Assembly: GCF_014656475.1 (NCBI RefSeq) | Contig: NZ_BNCM01000013.1 | Coordinates: 49,933 to 113,932, forward strand | Direction of reading: 5' to 3' | Length of the DNA: 64,000 nt | Source of the DNA: Sinomonas cellulolyticus | GTDB lineage: Bacteria > Actinomycetota > Actinomycetes > Actinomycetales > Micrococcaceae | Part shown: in pieces, positions 34,913 to 43,791 of the stretch | Layout: each line of letters opens with the position of its first letter | Position numbering within the stretch: position 1 is the first letter of the stretch | The notes under the pieces: generated by a model | What the model saw: the letters and a program-made list of their open reading frames with translations, nothing else | Database searches by the model: none | What the model was told of the DNA's origin: nothing | Made by a program: the position numbers and the translations under genes

Positions 34913-36160
34913 TCACGCGTCGAAGTCGACGGACACGGCGTCCGAGGTCGGGTGCGACTGGCACGTCAGGACGTACCCGCGCTCCACCTCGTCCGGCTCG
35001 AGGGCGTAGTTCTCGGTCATCTCGACAGTGCCCGAGACAAGCTTGGCGCGGCACGTGCCGCACACGCCGCCGGCGCACGCGAACGGGACGTCGGGGCGCA
35101 CGCGCAGGGCCGCATTGAGGATCGTCTCGTTGGCGGAGACCGGGGACTTCACGGAGCCGGTGAGGCCATCGAGCGTGAACTCGATCTCGACGTTCTTCCC
35201 GCTCGGGTCCTCGACCACGGGGCGGCCGATGTTGCCCTCGAGGCTGCTCGGCGTGCCCGTGGTGAACAGCTCGTAGCGCACTTTCTCCGGCTCGACGCCG
35301 CGGCCGGAGAGGGTGTCGCGGACCAGCTGGACGAGCTCGAACGGGCCGCACAGGAACCACTCGTCGACGTCGTCGGCATGGATCACCGTGTTGAGCAGCG
35401 TGGTGAGCTTCTCGGCGTCCACACGCCCCGACAGGAGCGGCGAGATGCGCTGCTCGCGGGAGAGGACGTGGTGGAGGGCGAAGCGGGAGGGGTAGCGGTC
35501 CTTGAGGTCGGCGAGCTCCTCGACGAACATGACGTCCATTGCCGCCTTGTTCGCGTAGATGAGGTCGAACCGCACGTTCTCGTCCGCGGCCAGCACCGTG
35601 CGCGCAATCGCCATGATCGGCGTGATGCCGGATCCTGCAGCGACGGCCACGAACGTGTGCTCGATGTCCGTGTTGATGCTGGAAGGATCGTTCAGGCCGG
35701 TCATCTTGTGCTTGGAGATGAACGCGCCGGCCGGGCTCATGACGTCCAGGGTCTCGCCGGCCGCCAGGCTCTCGTTGGCCCACGTGGAGAAGATGCCGCC
35801 GAGGTCCTTCTTCACTGCAACGCGGATCTCGCTCGAGCCGTCATCGAACCGGCGCGGCGCTGCGCAGATGGAGTAGGAGCGGCGCACCTCGCGCACCTCT
35901 CCGCCCTGGTTGGGGTCGGGAAGCTCCTTGCGGATGGCAACGTACTGGCCCGGAATGTAGTCGTACTCGTCGGCGAGCGCGGCGGGGACGCCGAACGTGA
36001 CCTCGATGGAGTCGTTGGTGAGGCGCCGGACCTGGGAGACCTCGAGCGGGTGGAAGGACGCACGACGGCGCGCGGTCCCCTCGCCGCTCTCCTCCTCCGG
36101 AACGTTGGAGTCGGTCTGGGCCTCGGCCGCCGGGGCCGCGTCGTGGAGCTGATCAGTCAT
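34913..36160 (-). CDS. paaE: Phenylacetyl-CoA epoxidase reductase subunit PaaE
   Basis: 415 aa electron-transfer subunit that passes electrons from NADPH to the di-iron centre of PaaA. The FAD-binding domain contains RRSYSICAAP. The NAD(P) domain follows with AAGSGITPIMAI and LCGPFELV. A C-terminal plant-type ferredoxin domain has CAGGVCGTC and a fourth Cys in LTCQSHP. The first ~35 residues are an acidic extension. It begins directly after the paaD stop. Confidence 0.96.
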   Translation of the reverse strand: MTDQLHDAAPAAEAQTDSNVPEEESGEGTARRRASFHPLEVSQVRRLTNDSIEVTFGVPAALADEYDYIPGQYVAIRKELPDPNQGGEVREVRRSYSICAAPRRFDDGSSEIRVAVKKDLGGIFSTWANESLAAGETLDVMSPAGAFISKHKMTGLNDPSSINTDIEHTFVAVAAGSGITPIMAIARTVLAADENVRFDLIYANKAAMDVMFVEELADLKDRYPSRFALHHVLSREQRISPLLSGRVDAEKLTTLLNTVIHADDVDEWFLCGPFELVQLVRDTLSGRGVEPEKVRYELFTTGTPSSLEGNIGRPVVEDPSGKNVEIEFTLDGLTGSVKSPVSANETILNAALRVRPDVPFACAGGVCGTCRAKLVSGTVEMTENYALEPDEVERGYVLTCQSHPTSDAVSVDFDA

Positions 36161-36649
36161 CTAGAGCACCTTGAAGTAGTCGAAGGGTTCGTGGCAGTCC
36201 TGGCACACGTAGAGCGCCTTGCAGGACGTGGAGCCGAAGCGGGACATCTCCCGGGTGTTGAGGGAGTGGCACTGGGGGCACTTGACGGCCAGCCCGAGCT
36301 TGATCGGGCCGCCGGCGTGGGCCTTCCCCGTGGGAGGGGCAATGCCGTACTCTTGGAGCTTGGCCTTGCCCTCGTCAGTCATCCAGTCAGTCGTCCAGGC
36401 GGGAGAGAGCACGAGGTCGACCTCGACCTTCTCGTGCCCGGCCTTGGCGAACACCGTGGCGAGGTCCGCGCGGATCGTGTCCATGGCGGGGCACCCCGAG
36501 TAGGTCGGGGTGATGGTGAGGCGGACGGTGCCGTCCTTCTCGAGGTGCCCGTCGCGCAGGATCCCGAGGTCGGCAATCGACAGCACGGGGATCTCCGGGT
36601 CGGTCACGGTGGACGCCAGCGCGCGGACCTCGTCATCGGTGGTGATCAT
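36161..36649 (-). CDS. paaD: Phenylacetate degradation protein PaaD (Fe-S assembly-like)
   Basis: 162 aa MIP18/DUF59 fold: TDPEIPVLSIADLGI at 16-30 and the TYSGCPAMD motif near 50, followed by a C-terminal zinc-type knuckle (CPQCHS ... CQDCHEPFDYFKVL). PaaD is thought to help maturation of the epoxidase metal centres. It lies 18 nt after paaC and abuts paaE. Confidence 0.95.
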   Translation of the reverse strand: MITTDDEVRALASTVTDPEIPVLSIADLGILRDGHLEKDGTVRLTITPTYSGCPAMDTIRADLATVFAKAGHEKVEVDLVLSPAWTTDWMTDEGKAKLQEYGIAPPTGKAHAGGPIKLGLAVKCPQCHSLNTREMSRFGSTSCKALYVCQDCHEPFDYFKVL

Positions 36650-36667
36650 GGATGGCTCCTGCAGTCT

Positions 36668-37528
36668 CTACCAGGTGGCCCCGGGATGCTTGCGGGCGAG
36701 GACCTGCATCTCGGCGAGGATGTAGCCGAGGTGCTCGGTGTGCTCGCCGCGCCGACCGCCGCCGCGCGCCCGGGGGACGTCGGGGAGGGTGAGGGTGGCC
36801 TCGTCGAGGACCTCGGCGATGTGCTTGTCGAAGGTCTCGCGCAGGCTCGAGGGGCGCACGCCGGCGCTGCCGACCGCGTCGATGAGCTCGTCGTCATCGA
36901 AGAGCTCGTCCACGTAAGGCCACACGAGGTCGAGGGCCGCCTGCATGCGGGCGTGTGATTCCTCGGTGCCGTCGCCGAGGCGCACGGTCCACTGGATCGC
37001 GTGGTCGCGGTGGTAGTCGACCTCCTTGAGCGCCTTTGCGGCGATCGCGGCCAGCGTCGCGTCGCTCGAGTCCAGCAGCTCGGTGTAGAGCAGGTACTGG
37101 AACACGGACATGACGAGCTGGCGGGCGATGGTGACGCCGAAGTCGCCGTTGGGCTGCTCGACCATCCAGGCGGAGCGGAACTCCTCCTCCTCGCGCCAGT
37201 ACGCGAGGTCGTCCTCGGTCTTGTCCCACGCGTGGCCGGCGTAGGAGAGGAACGAGCGCGCGTGGCCGAGGGTGTCGAGGGCGATGTTGCCGAGGGCGAT
37301 GTCCTCCTCGAGCTCCGGGGCGCGGGAGATCCAGTGGCTCAGGCGCTGGGAGAGGATGAGCGCGTCGTCGCCGAGGCGCAGCGCGTACTGTGCGACCTCC
37401 TCGCTCGGCTTCTCCGGGGCGATCGCGATGTCCTCCGGACGCAGCGCGTTGCCGGGGGTGACGCGCGTGGCCGAGGCCGCAGCGTCTCCGAAGGAGTCGA
37501 GGCTGTGGTCGGGGGCGTGGGCGCTCAC
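36668..37528 (-). CDS. paaC: Phenylacetyl-CoA epoxidase structural subunit PaaC
   Basis: 286 aa. Ferritin-like helical protein that pairs with PaaA but has lost the di-iron ligands. Signatures include LRLGDDALILSQRLSHWISRAPELEEDIALGNIALD and KEVDYHRDHAIQWTVRLGDGT. A ~40-residue Ala/Pro-rich start precedes the domain. The GTG at 37528 overlaps the paaB stop (GTGA). Confidence 0.96.
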   Translation of the reverse strand: MSAHAPDHSLDSFGDAAASATRVTPGNALRPEDIAIAPEKPSEEVAQYALRLGDDALILSQRLSHWISRAPELEEDIALGNIALDTLGHARSFLSYAGHAWDKTEDDLAYWREEEEFRSAWMVEQPNGDFGVTIARQLVMSVFQYLLYTELLDSSDATLAAIAAKALKEVDYHRDHAIQWTVRLGDGTEESHARMQAALDLVWPYVDELFDDDELIDAVGSAGVRPSSLRETFDKHIAEVLDEATLTLPDVPRARGGGRRGEHTEHLGYILAEMQVLARKHPGATW

Positions 37529-37818
37529 AGGTGCTTCACGCCCTCGCTCTTGGTGTAGTACGTCGCGTGGCGGTAGTCCTTGCCCTGCGGCGACTCGAAG
37601 TAGGCGCCCTTGGAGTCGGGATCCGAGGAGGCGATGGCCTCCGAGGGGACGACCCAGATGGACACGCCCTCGTTGCGGCGGGTGTAGAGGTCGCGCGCAT
37701 TGCGCAGCGCCATCGCCGCGTCGGGTGCGTGGAGGGATCCGGCGTGCACGTGGGAGAGGCCGCGGCTGGACCGCACGAAGACCTCCCACAGGGGCCAGAT
37801 GTTGCTGTGCTCGCTCAT
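37525..37818 (-). CDS. paaB: Phenylacetyl-CoA epoxidase subunit PaaB
   Basis: 97 aa, the usual PaaB length. The family sequence WPLWEVFVRSSRGLSHVHAGSLHAPD is followed by ALRNARDLYTRRNEG. The subunit bridges the catalytic heterodimers. It starts directly after the paaA stop and overlaps paaC. Confidence 0.97.
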   Translation of the reverse strand: MSEHSNIWPLWEVFVRSSRGLSHVHAGSLHAPDAAMALRNARDLYTRRNEGVSIWVVPSEAIASSDPDSKGAYFESPQGKDYRHATYYTKSEGVKHL

Positions 37819-38841
37819 TCAGGCGGCTCCGATCTCTTCTGCGGCGCGCTTCGCGGCCTGCTTCTGGGCGTACGCACGTGCGGCCTCGCGGACCCACGTG
37901 CCGTTCTCGTGTGCCTCGCGGCGGCGGGCCATGCGCTGGGCGTTGCACGGGCCCTTGCCGGAGATGACGTCCTTGAATTCCTGCCAGTCGAGGTCCTTGT
38001 GGATCCACCTGCCGGCGGCCTCGTCGTAGTGGAGCTCGGGATCGGGGAGGGTGAGGCCGAGGACCTTGACCTGCTCCGCGATCATGCCGACGAAGCGCTG
38101 GCGCAGCTCGTCGTTGGAGAAGCGCTTGATGTTCCACGCCATGGACTGCTTCGAGTTCGGCGAGTCGTCATCCGGCGGCCCGAACATCATGAGGGCCGGG
38201 GCGTAGAAGCGGTTGACGGCGTCCTGCGCCATCTGCTTCTGGGCGGGGGTGCCGTTGGAGAGCTCGAGGAGGATCTCGAAGCCCTGGCGCTGGTGGAAGG
38301 ACTCCTCCTTGCAGATGCGCACCATGGCACGGCCGTAGGGGCCGTAGCTCGCACGGCACAGCGGCACCTGGTTGGCGATGGCGGCGCCGTCCACGAGCCA
38401 GCCGATGGCGCCCATGTCTGCCCAGGTCCGGGCCGGGTAGTTGAAGATCGAGGAGTACTTGGCCTTGCCGTCGAGCAGCTGCTGGTTGAGCACGTCGCGG
38501 GGGGTGCCGAGCGTCTCGGCCGCCGAGTACAGGTACAGGCCGTGGCCGGCCTCGTCCTGGACCTTGGCCATCAGGATGGCCTTGCGCTTCAGGCTCGGGG
38601 CCCGCGTGATCCAGTTCGCCTCGGGCTGCATACCGATGATCTCGGAGTGCGCGTGCTGCGACACCTGCCGTGTGAGCGTCTTGCGGTAGGCCGCGGGCAT
38701 CCAGTCCCGCGGCTCGATGCGAGAGTCCTCGGCGATGACGCGGTCAAAGTAGGCCTGCCCCGCAACGTCCTCAGCCGACGGGGCTTCCTCGCCCTGCGCC
38801 TGCTGGGGCTGGGGCACGGACTGCAGATTCGCAGCTGCCAT
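37819..38841 (-). CDS. paaA: Phenylacetyl-CoA epoxidase catalytic subunit PaaA
   Basis: 340 aa di-iron oxygenase that forms ring-1,2-epoxyphenylacetyl-CoA. Metal ligands are in the family positions: the [15 protein letters not shown] segment and later [11 protein letters not shown]. It ends in an Ala/Lys-rich tail. GGAGGAG precedes the ATG. First gene of paaABCDE-echA, under a promoter with a TetR operator at 38862-38906. Confidence 0.97.
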   Translation of the reverse strand: MAAANLQSVPQPQQAQGEEAPSAEDVAGQAYFDRVIAEDSRIEPRDWMPAAYRKTLTRQVSQHAHSEIIGMQPEANWITRAPSLKRKAILMAKVQDEAGHGLYLYSAAETLGTPRDVLNQQLLDGKAKYSSIFNYPARTWADMGAIGWLVDGAAIANQVPLCRASYGPYGRAMVRICKEESFHQRQGFEILLELSNGTPAQKQMAQDAVNRFYAPALMMFGPPDDDSPNSKQSMAWNIKRFSNDELRQRFVGMIAEQVKVLGLTLPDPELHYDEAAGRWIHKDLDWQEFKDVISGKGPCNAQRMARRREAHENGTWVREAARAYAQKQAAKRAAEEIGAA

Positions 38842-38861
38842 GTCTCCTCCTCATAAATAAT

Positions 38862-38906
38862 TACCGACCGTTCGTTCAGAATATGGGAGCACCCGCCGAG
38901 CGTCAA
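38862..38906 (-). promoter_or_regulatory. paaA promoter with TetR-type (PaaR) operator
   Basis: On the minus strand, -35 TTGACG (38901-38906) and -10 TATTCT (38878-38883) are 17 bp apart. Directly downstream of the -10 lies an operator, GAACGAACGGTCGGTA (38877-38862), with an inner near-palindrome ACGAACGGTCGGT. A related 16-mer sits in the same position at the paaI promoter (52863-52878), matching at 12 of 16 bases. The TetR gene at 54824 is the likely binder, with phenylacetyl-CoA as inferred inducer. Confidence 0.75.
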
Positions 38907-38968
38907 GCGTCCCGGGGTGTGCAGAACGCCCTCCTGAGGGCGCGCGCCAGCCTTGCTAGCCTGTTCCG

Positions 38969-39679
38969 GTGAAGCTCCCCCGCCGCCGCCCGCTGCCCCT
39001 GTGGGCGGCAGTGCTGGTGAACGTCGCTGTCGGCCTGCTCGTCGTCGGGCTCGTGCAGACGTTCGTGGTCAAGATCGGGCGCATCCCGTCAGGGTCCATG
39101 GAGCAGACCCTCCAGGGCACCGAGGGCGGCGGCGACCGCATCCTCGTCAATCGGCTCGCGTACGTGGGGGGCGCCCCCGTGCACCCGGGCGACATCGTCG
39201 CCGTCGTGCGTCCCTCCGACTGGCCGGGCGCCCTGCCGCCGCCGGCCAACCCCCTCTCGGCGCTCGTGCGCGGCGTGGGAGACCTGACCGGCATCGGCCC
39301 CTCCAATGAGGACTACATCGTCAAGCGGGTCGCCGCAGTGGGCGGCCAGCGGATCAGCTGCTGCGACGCCCAGGGGCGCCTGCTGCTGGACGGCAAGCCG
39401 GTCGACGAGCCGTACGTCTACGAGGACCTCCCCTTCGAGCGGGGAACCCTCGACTGCTCGACGACGGTCCACTCGCCGCGCTGCTTCCCCGAGACCCTCG
39501 TTCCGAGCGGCCGGATCGTTCTCCTCGGAGACCACCGCTCCGACTCGGAGGACTCGGCGGCGGACTGCCGATACGCTGGCGCCCCCGCAGACTGCCTGCG
39601 CACTGTGCCGGACAGCTCTGTGGTGGGACAGGTCTTCTTCAGGGTCTGGCCGCTGGACAGGATCGGTGTGCCCCGCTGA
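38969..39679 (+). CDS. lepB: Signal peptidase I
   Basis: 236 aa membrane protease that removes Sec signal peptides. One N-terminal TM helix (about 10-33). The catalytic Ser43 is in PSGSM and Lys119 in YIVKRV, followed by GGQRI. The C-terminal box is LLGDHRSDSEDS. Cysteines at 131, 132, 157, 166 and later ones suggest disulfides outside the membrane. GTG start at 38969. Divergent from paaA and 40 nt before the phosphatase gene. Confidence 0.93.
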   Translation: MKLPRRRPLPLWAAVLVNVAVGLLVVGLVQTFVVKIGRIPSGSMEQTLQGTEGGGDRILVNRLAYVGGAPVHPGDIVAVVRPSDWPGALPPPANPLSALVRGVGDLTGIGPSNEDYIVKRVAAVGGQRISCCDAQGRLLLDGKPVDEPYVYEDLPFERGTLDCSTTVHSPRCFPETLVPSGRIVLLGDHRSDSEDSAADCRYAGAPADCLRTVPDSSVVGQVFFRVWPLDRIGVPR

Positions 39680-39719
39680 TCCTGCCTGCCGGGCCGCGCC
39701 CGGTGCTACGTTGGCAGAC

Positions 39720-40325
39720 ATGGCTGAGGACCCCTTCCGCATCCTCGTGGTGTGCACAGGCAACGTGTGCCGTTCGCCGGTGGCCGGCGCCGTCCTGCGT
39801 GATGCCCTCGCGGAGATTGCGCCCGGGGCCTTCGAGGTGGAGAGCGCCGGCACGCGGGCACTCGTCGGCGAACCAGCGCAGCCGGAGGCCGCCGACGTCG
39901 CGTCGAGCCTCGGCTCCACGCTCGAGGGCTTCAGGGCACGGCAGCTCACGGAGGAGATGGTCGGCCGGGCGGACCTCGTCCTGACCCTCGCCCACCGGCA
40001 CCGGGACGCTGTCCTCCAGCTCCAGCCGGCACTCAAGAGGACCTTCACCGTGCGGGAGTTCGCCCGGATCCTCGCCGCGCTCCCGCTCGACGCGACCGAG
40101 CAGGACCTCGTGCGGCGGGGACGGCCGCGCCGCGCGTGGCGGCATCTCGTGGGACGGGTGTGGGAGGTCAAGGCCACCGCCGGCTCGGCGACGCATGGGG
40201 ACCCCGAGGACGAGGTGGTGGACCCCTACCGGCTTGGCCCCGAGGTCTGGGCCCAGATGACGGATGAGCTGGTCCCCGCCCTTGAAGTGATCTTCGGCCG
40301 CGCGGACGTCCTCGCGCGCGGCTGA
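39720..40325 (+). CDS. Low-molecular-weight protein-tyrosine phosphatase
   Basis: 201 aa. The P-loop CTGNVCRSP gives Cys12 and Arg18 (C-x5-R), and the acid residue lies in VVDPYRLG. The body is longer than the ~160 aa norm, with an Arg-rich insertion (about 128-145). Such enzymes dephosphorylate BY-kinases, and a BY-kinase gene lies convergent 60 nt away, so this is probably its antagonist (Wzb-like). Confidence 0.9.
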   Translation: MAEDPFRILVVCTGNVCRSPVAGAVLRDALAEIAPGAFEVESAGTRALVGEPAQPEAADVASSLGSTLEGFRARQLTEEMVGRADLVLTLAHRHRDAVLQLQPALKRTFTVREFARILAALPLDATEQDLVRRGRPRRAWRHLVGRVWEVKATAGSATHGDPEDEVVDPYRLGPEVWAQMTDELVPALEVIFGRADVLARG

Positions 40326-40331
40326 GCTGCC

Positions 40332-40350
40332 CCCCGGTGCTGGGCCGGGG
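40332..40350. terminator. Small GC hairpin at a convergent junction
   Basis: CCCCGG (40332-40337) pairs with CCGGGG (40345-40350) over a 7-nt loop, just after the phosphatase stop and before the convergent BY-kinase stop. There is no T-tract; a modest terminator candidate. Confidence 0.4.
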
Positions 40351-40388
40351 TGACTGCGGCGAGCCGGGCGGCCTGGCCCAGCCTCGTG

Positions 40389-42461
40389 TCAGCCGGCCGA
40401 GCGGCGCCCGCGCAGCTGCACGGGCAGCCAGATCTCCTCACGCTGGCCCTCGGCTTCGACGGCCTCCTCGGCCTCGTGGTGCACTGCATGGAGGCTGGCA
40501 GTCGCGGGCGCGGCGTCGTCGTCGCGAAGCTGCGGCTCGTCGTCGTCCGTACTAGGGGTGCTGAGGTCCGAGGTCACGAGCTGGGGGGCCGGGAAGGCCA
40601 GCACTGGGCGCTCCTCCGGCACATGGTAGAGCTCGTGCGGTGCTGCGGGGAGCGCCTCTTCGAGCCCAGCCCCGGCCTCACGAGCGGTCAGGGCCGTCGG
40701 CTCTCCGACCGCCTCGTCCGACTCGGGGTAGCCGACCTCGGGCGTGGAGTGGGCAGGCTCGGGGACGGCCTGTACGGGCTCGGCCCGGTGGACCGGCGCT
40801 GCCTCGGCGGCGTGCACGGGCTCCGTGCGCTCCGGCTCAGTGCGCTCCGGCTCAGCGTGGACTGGCTCCGCGTGGACCTCTTCCGTGCAAACCGGCTCAG
40901 GCACCGAGTACAGGGGATCGATCTGGGCACCCTCTGCCTGCGAATCGGCGCCCACGGGGGCCTGAGCTGACGCCGGGCGCGCCTTCGCACCCTTGCCACG
41001 GCCGCGCTTGCGGCCGGCCGCGCTCTTCTCGTGCCCGCGCTGGTGCTCGGTGTACGTTCCGTAGTAGCCGTAGGTGTACGACTCAGGGCCCTTAGTCGAG
41101 ACCCCGTTGAGGATGACGCCCAGCACCTTGCCGCGCACGCGGTCGAGGTTCCCCACAGCCCTCTCGAGGCTGTCGGTCGTGGTCTTGCCCACCCGGGCGA
41201 CCAGGATCGTGCCGTCCGCGGAGCGCGAGAGGACGGCAGCGTCGGTGACGGGCAGCAGCGGCGGGGCGTCCACGAGCACCGTGGCGTCCTCGGCGAGGTG
41301 GGTCAGGAGGTTCTTCATCATCCGCGAGCCGAGCAGCTCGGACGGGTTCGGCGGGATGCGCCCGGCGCCGAGGACGCGCAGATTCGGTGCGCCCGCGAAG
41401 TTCTGGAGCACGTCCTCTACAGACGCCCGGCCGGCGAGCACGTCCGTGAGCCCCACACCGGGTACCACGTCGAACACGTCATGCACGGTTGGGCGGCGGA
41501 GGTCGGCATCGACCACCACGACGTTCTCGCCTGCGGACGCCATGGCCGCCGCGAGGTTGCCCAGGACGGTCGACTTGCCCTCCGACGGCACCGAGCTCGT
41601 GACGAGGATGATGCGCGGCGGGTTGTCCACATCGATGAACTGGAGGTTGGTCCGGAGCTCCCGCAGGGCCTCACCCATCGCGTGGCTGCCCTGGACCCCG
41701 GAGCTCGGCGGCTCGAGGATGCGGCTCCCGTCGGCGAGCCGAGGGTCAGCGGGCAGGGTACCGATCACGGGATGGCCGGAGCTGCGCTCGGCGTCGCTCG
41801 CGGTCCTGATGCGGCGGTCCAGGAAGCCGCGCAGGAGGGCATAGCCGAGACCCAGGAGGAGGCCAGCAGCCGCCCCGATGCCCAGCGCGAGCTTGAGGTT
41901 CGGCGAGACCGGCGCTCCGGGGAGGGAGGCCTTGGCCAGCGGCACGATGCGCACGGCCGGCTCGGCGGTCGAGGAGCTCGCCCCGGTCATCTCGATCTCG
42001 CGGACCTGCGCTGCGAGGGCCACGACCCAGTCATCGGCCACCGACTGCGCGAGCGCCGGGTCGGTGGAGTGGGCCGTCACGTGGATCTCTGCGGTGTCAG
42101 CGGGAACCGAGACGCTCACGCCTCCCGCGAGGGCCGCACCCGAGGCGGAGAGGCCGAGGTCCTTCGCGACGCGGTCGGCCACGAGCCGGGACTCGGCGAC
42201 GGACTGGTAGGACTTGACCTTCGCCTTGGCGAGGTTGTCCCCGGCGAGGGAGAGACCGAGGTTGTCCCCGCCGCCGGCCACGACGATGCCGCTCGACTCG
42301 GCGGCATACACCTTGGGCTGGAGGAGGTACCACCCGAAGGCGATGGCTGTGGCCGCTGCGACGAAGGCGACGACGCCGATCCAGTAGCGGCGAAGGAGGC
42401 GGAGTCCGTCCGCCAGGGTCAGCGAGTTTCCGTTCGGCTGGCCCTCGGGCTCGTGTTCCAC
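40389..42461 (-). CDS. BY-kinase (Wzc-like polysaccharide tyrosine autokinase) with repetitive tail
   Basis: 690 aa. N-terminal Wzz-type chain-length domain between two TM helices (about 27-46 and 190-211). The cytoplasmic tyrosine kinase has Walker A SVPSEGKST (290-298), Walker A' VVVVDADLRRP (314-324) and Walker B VLVDAPPLL (395-403). A tyrosine cluster YTYGYYGTY follows at 462-470, the usual autophosphorylation site. After it comes a ~215-residue tail, first basic (GRKRGRGKGAK) and then built of Glu/Pro/His/Ala repeats such as HAEPERTEPERTEPVHA. It controls export or length of an envelope polymer. GTG at 42461 follows GGGGAGAG. It lies 112 nt after the HprK-like gene. Confidence 0.88.
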   Translation of the reverse strand: MEHEPEGQPNGNSLTLADGLRLLRRYWIGVVAFVAAATAIAFGWYLLQPKVYAAESSGIVVAGGGDNLGLSLAGDNLAKAKVKSYQSVAESRLVADRVAKDLGLSASGAALAGGVSVSVPADTAEIHVTAHSTDPALAQSVADDWVVALAAQVREIEMTGASSSTAEPAVRIVPLAKASLPGAPVSPNLKLALGIGAAAGLLLGLGYALLRGFLDRRIRTASDAERSSGHPVIGTLPADPRLADGSRILEPPSSGVQGSHAMGEALRELRTNLQFIDVDNPPRIILVTSSVPSEGKSTVLGNLAAAMASAGENVVVVDADLRRPTVHDVFDVVPGVGLTDVLAGRASVEDVLQNFAGAPNLRVLGAGRIPPNPSELLGSRMMKNLLTHLAEDATVLVDAPPLLPVTDAAVLSRSADGTILVARVGKTTTDSLERAVGNLDRVRGKVLGVILNGVSTKGPESYTYGYYGTYTEHQRGHEKSAAGRKRGRGKGAKARPASAQAPVGADSQAEGAQIDPLYSVPEPVCTEEVHAEPVHAEPERTEPERTEPVHAAEAAPVHRAEPVQAVPEPAHSTPEVGYPESDEAVGEPTALTAREAGAGLEEALPAAPHELYHVPEERPVLAFPAPQLVTSDLSTPSTDDDEPQLRDDDAAPATASLHAVHHEAEEAVEAEGQREEIWLPVQLRGRRSAG

Positions 42462-42573
42462 GCTCGTCTCTCCCCATCGTCGTGGCCCCCGAGGGGCACA
42501 GGCAATCAGGGTGAGTCTACCGGAGGTCACAGAATGGAGACGAAACAGTCCCCCGGCCGTCCACGACCGCGCG

Positions 42574-43791
42574 TCATCCGCCGAGATCGACCAGACCCCT
42601 CGATGCGAGCTCGGACAGCGCGGCGTCCAGAAGGGGACCATAGCCGTCCGGGAGCCCGACAGTCCGCTCGAGGCGTCCGGCGAGCTCGGTGCGGCTGATC
42701 CCTGCGGTACCCGGAGTGCCTTCGAGTGCGGCCCACACGGCTGGCGCAATGCCGCCGAGCCGGACGAGGGTCGATCCGCAGAGCACGAGGACCTCCGGCA
42801 CGTCCTGCTCGGCGCCGGGAATCTCGACCGCGTCCAGGGGCTCCTGCCGCCGGACATGTCCAGGGGCGAGGGGCGCGCCCGAGGGGACGGGACCGCCGTC
42901 GTGCACGCTGCGCCACGTGGGGGCGAGGGGCGCGCGGGCGAGGAGCGCGGGCAGCACGTCCTCGAGCTGGTGGGCCTCGGTGTAGCGGACGCGGACGGCG
43001 CCGCCGCAGCCATCCAGGATGCGGCACAGCCAGGCGAGCGGCCGCTCGATCCGGGCGAGTGCCGAGGTCTGCGGGACCAGGTCCACGAGCGCCTCCGCAT
43101 GCGGCACCGGCTCGATCGCCGCGGCGCCGAGCCCAGGCTGCCGTTCGAGGAGCACGACCGCGCCGAGAGTCACCTCGGCAGGTGCAGGGGCGAGGCCGAG
43201 TTCGTCCGGTCCGCGCTGGACCTTCGGCGCGGGCGGCGGGGCATCGATGACGGACAGTGGCTTGGGGTACGGCAGGATGCGGCCGGACCGCTCGATGGCC
43301 ACCGTCTCGTCGCTCACGTACCCGAAGCGCGTCGCGAGCGTCCGCGTGGCGGTGGTCTTGCCCATCCCGGAGCGGGCCACGAGCGCCGCGGTGCGGCCCG
43401 TCGCGGGATCGGCGAGGCCCGCGGCATGGAGCATCATGAGCTCGCCGGCGCGCTCCTCGATGGCCGCGACGGTCAGGAACGAGGTCAAGTCGGAGGCGAA
43501 CTCCCCCGGCGTCTCGGCCTCCACGGGGAAGGGCGCGGCACGGCCGACGGCGAGCACCGCCCGGACGCGCGAGGGCTCGGATCCGTCGGGCTCGTCACCC
43601 ACCGAACAGGGCGGCCGGTCCTCCTGGGCGGCGCGCCCTTGGCCGGCAAGTCCGTCATCGTCGTTCCGGCCGTCCGCGAGGCATCGGGACCACGCCTCGG
43701 CGAGGGCCGCCGCCTCGGCTGCACCCACGCCGTTGACCCAGCGGACCGCGGCGGGCACCCCGAAGAGCGACAGGTGCAGCGGCGCCGTCAT
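42574..43791 (-). CDS. HPr kinase (HprK)-like protein
   Basis: 405 aa. The central P-loop is ARSGMGKTT (139-147), followed by FGYVSDETVAI (157-166), which occupies the place of the ADD segment in HPr kinase, and ILPYPKPLSV (172-181). The N-terminal ~100 residues carry no known domain and the C-terminal ~200 are unlike HprK. Coupling to a PqqD-like gene (ATGA overlap at 43788-43791) resembles the HprK-related kinase plus PqqD pairs annotated in proteobacterial exopolysaccharide or exosortase loci and the kinases of some lasso peptide clusters. Its phospho-acceptor is unknown; HPr itself is unlikely because ptsH lies elsewhere in this window. Confidence 0.75.
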   Translation of the reverse strand: MTAPLHLSLFGVPAAVRWVNGVGAAEAAALAEAWSRCLADGRNDDDGLAGQGRAAQEDRPPCSVGDEPDGSEPSRVRAVLAVGRAAPFPVEAETPGEFASDLTSFLTVAAIEERAGELMMLHAAGLADPATGRTAALVARSGMGKTTATRTLATRFGYVSDETVAIERSGRILPYPKPLSVIDAPPPAPKVQRGPDELGLAPAPAEVTLGAVVLLERQPGLGAAAIEPVPHAEALVDLVPQTSALARIERPLAWLCRILDGCGGAVRVRYTEAHQLEDVLPALLARAPLAPTWRSVHDGGPVPSGAPLAPGHVRRQEPLDAVEIPGAEQDVPEVLVLCGSTLVRLGGIAPAVWAALEGTPGTAGISRTELAGRLERTVGLPDGYGPLLDAALSELASRGLVDLGG

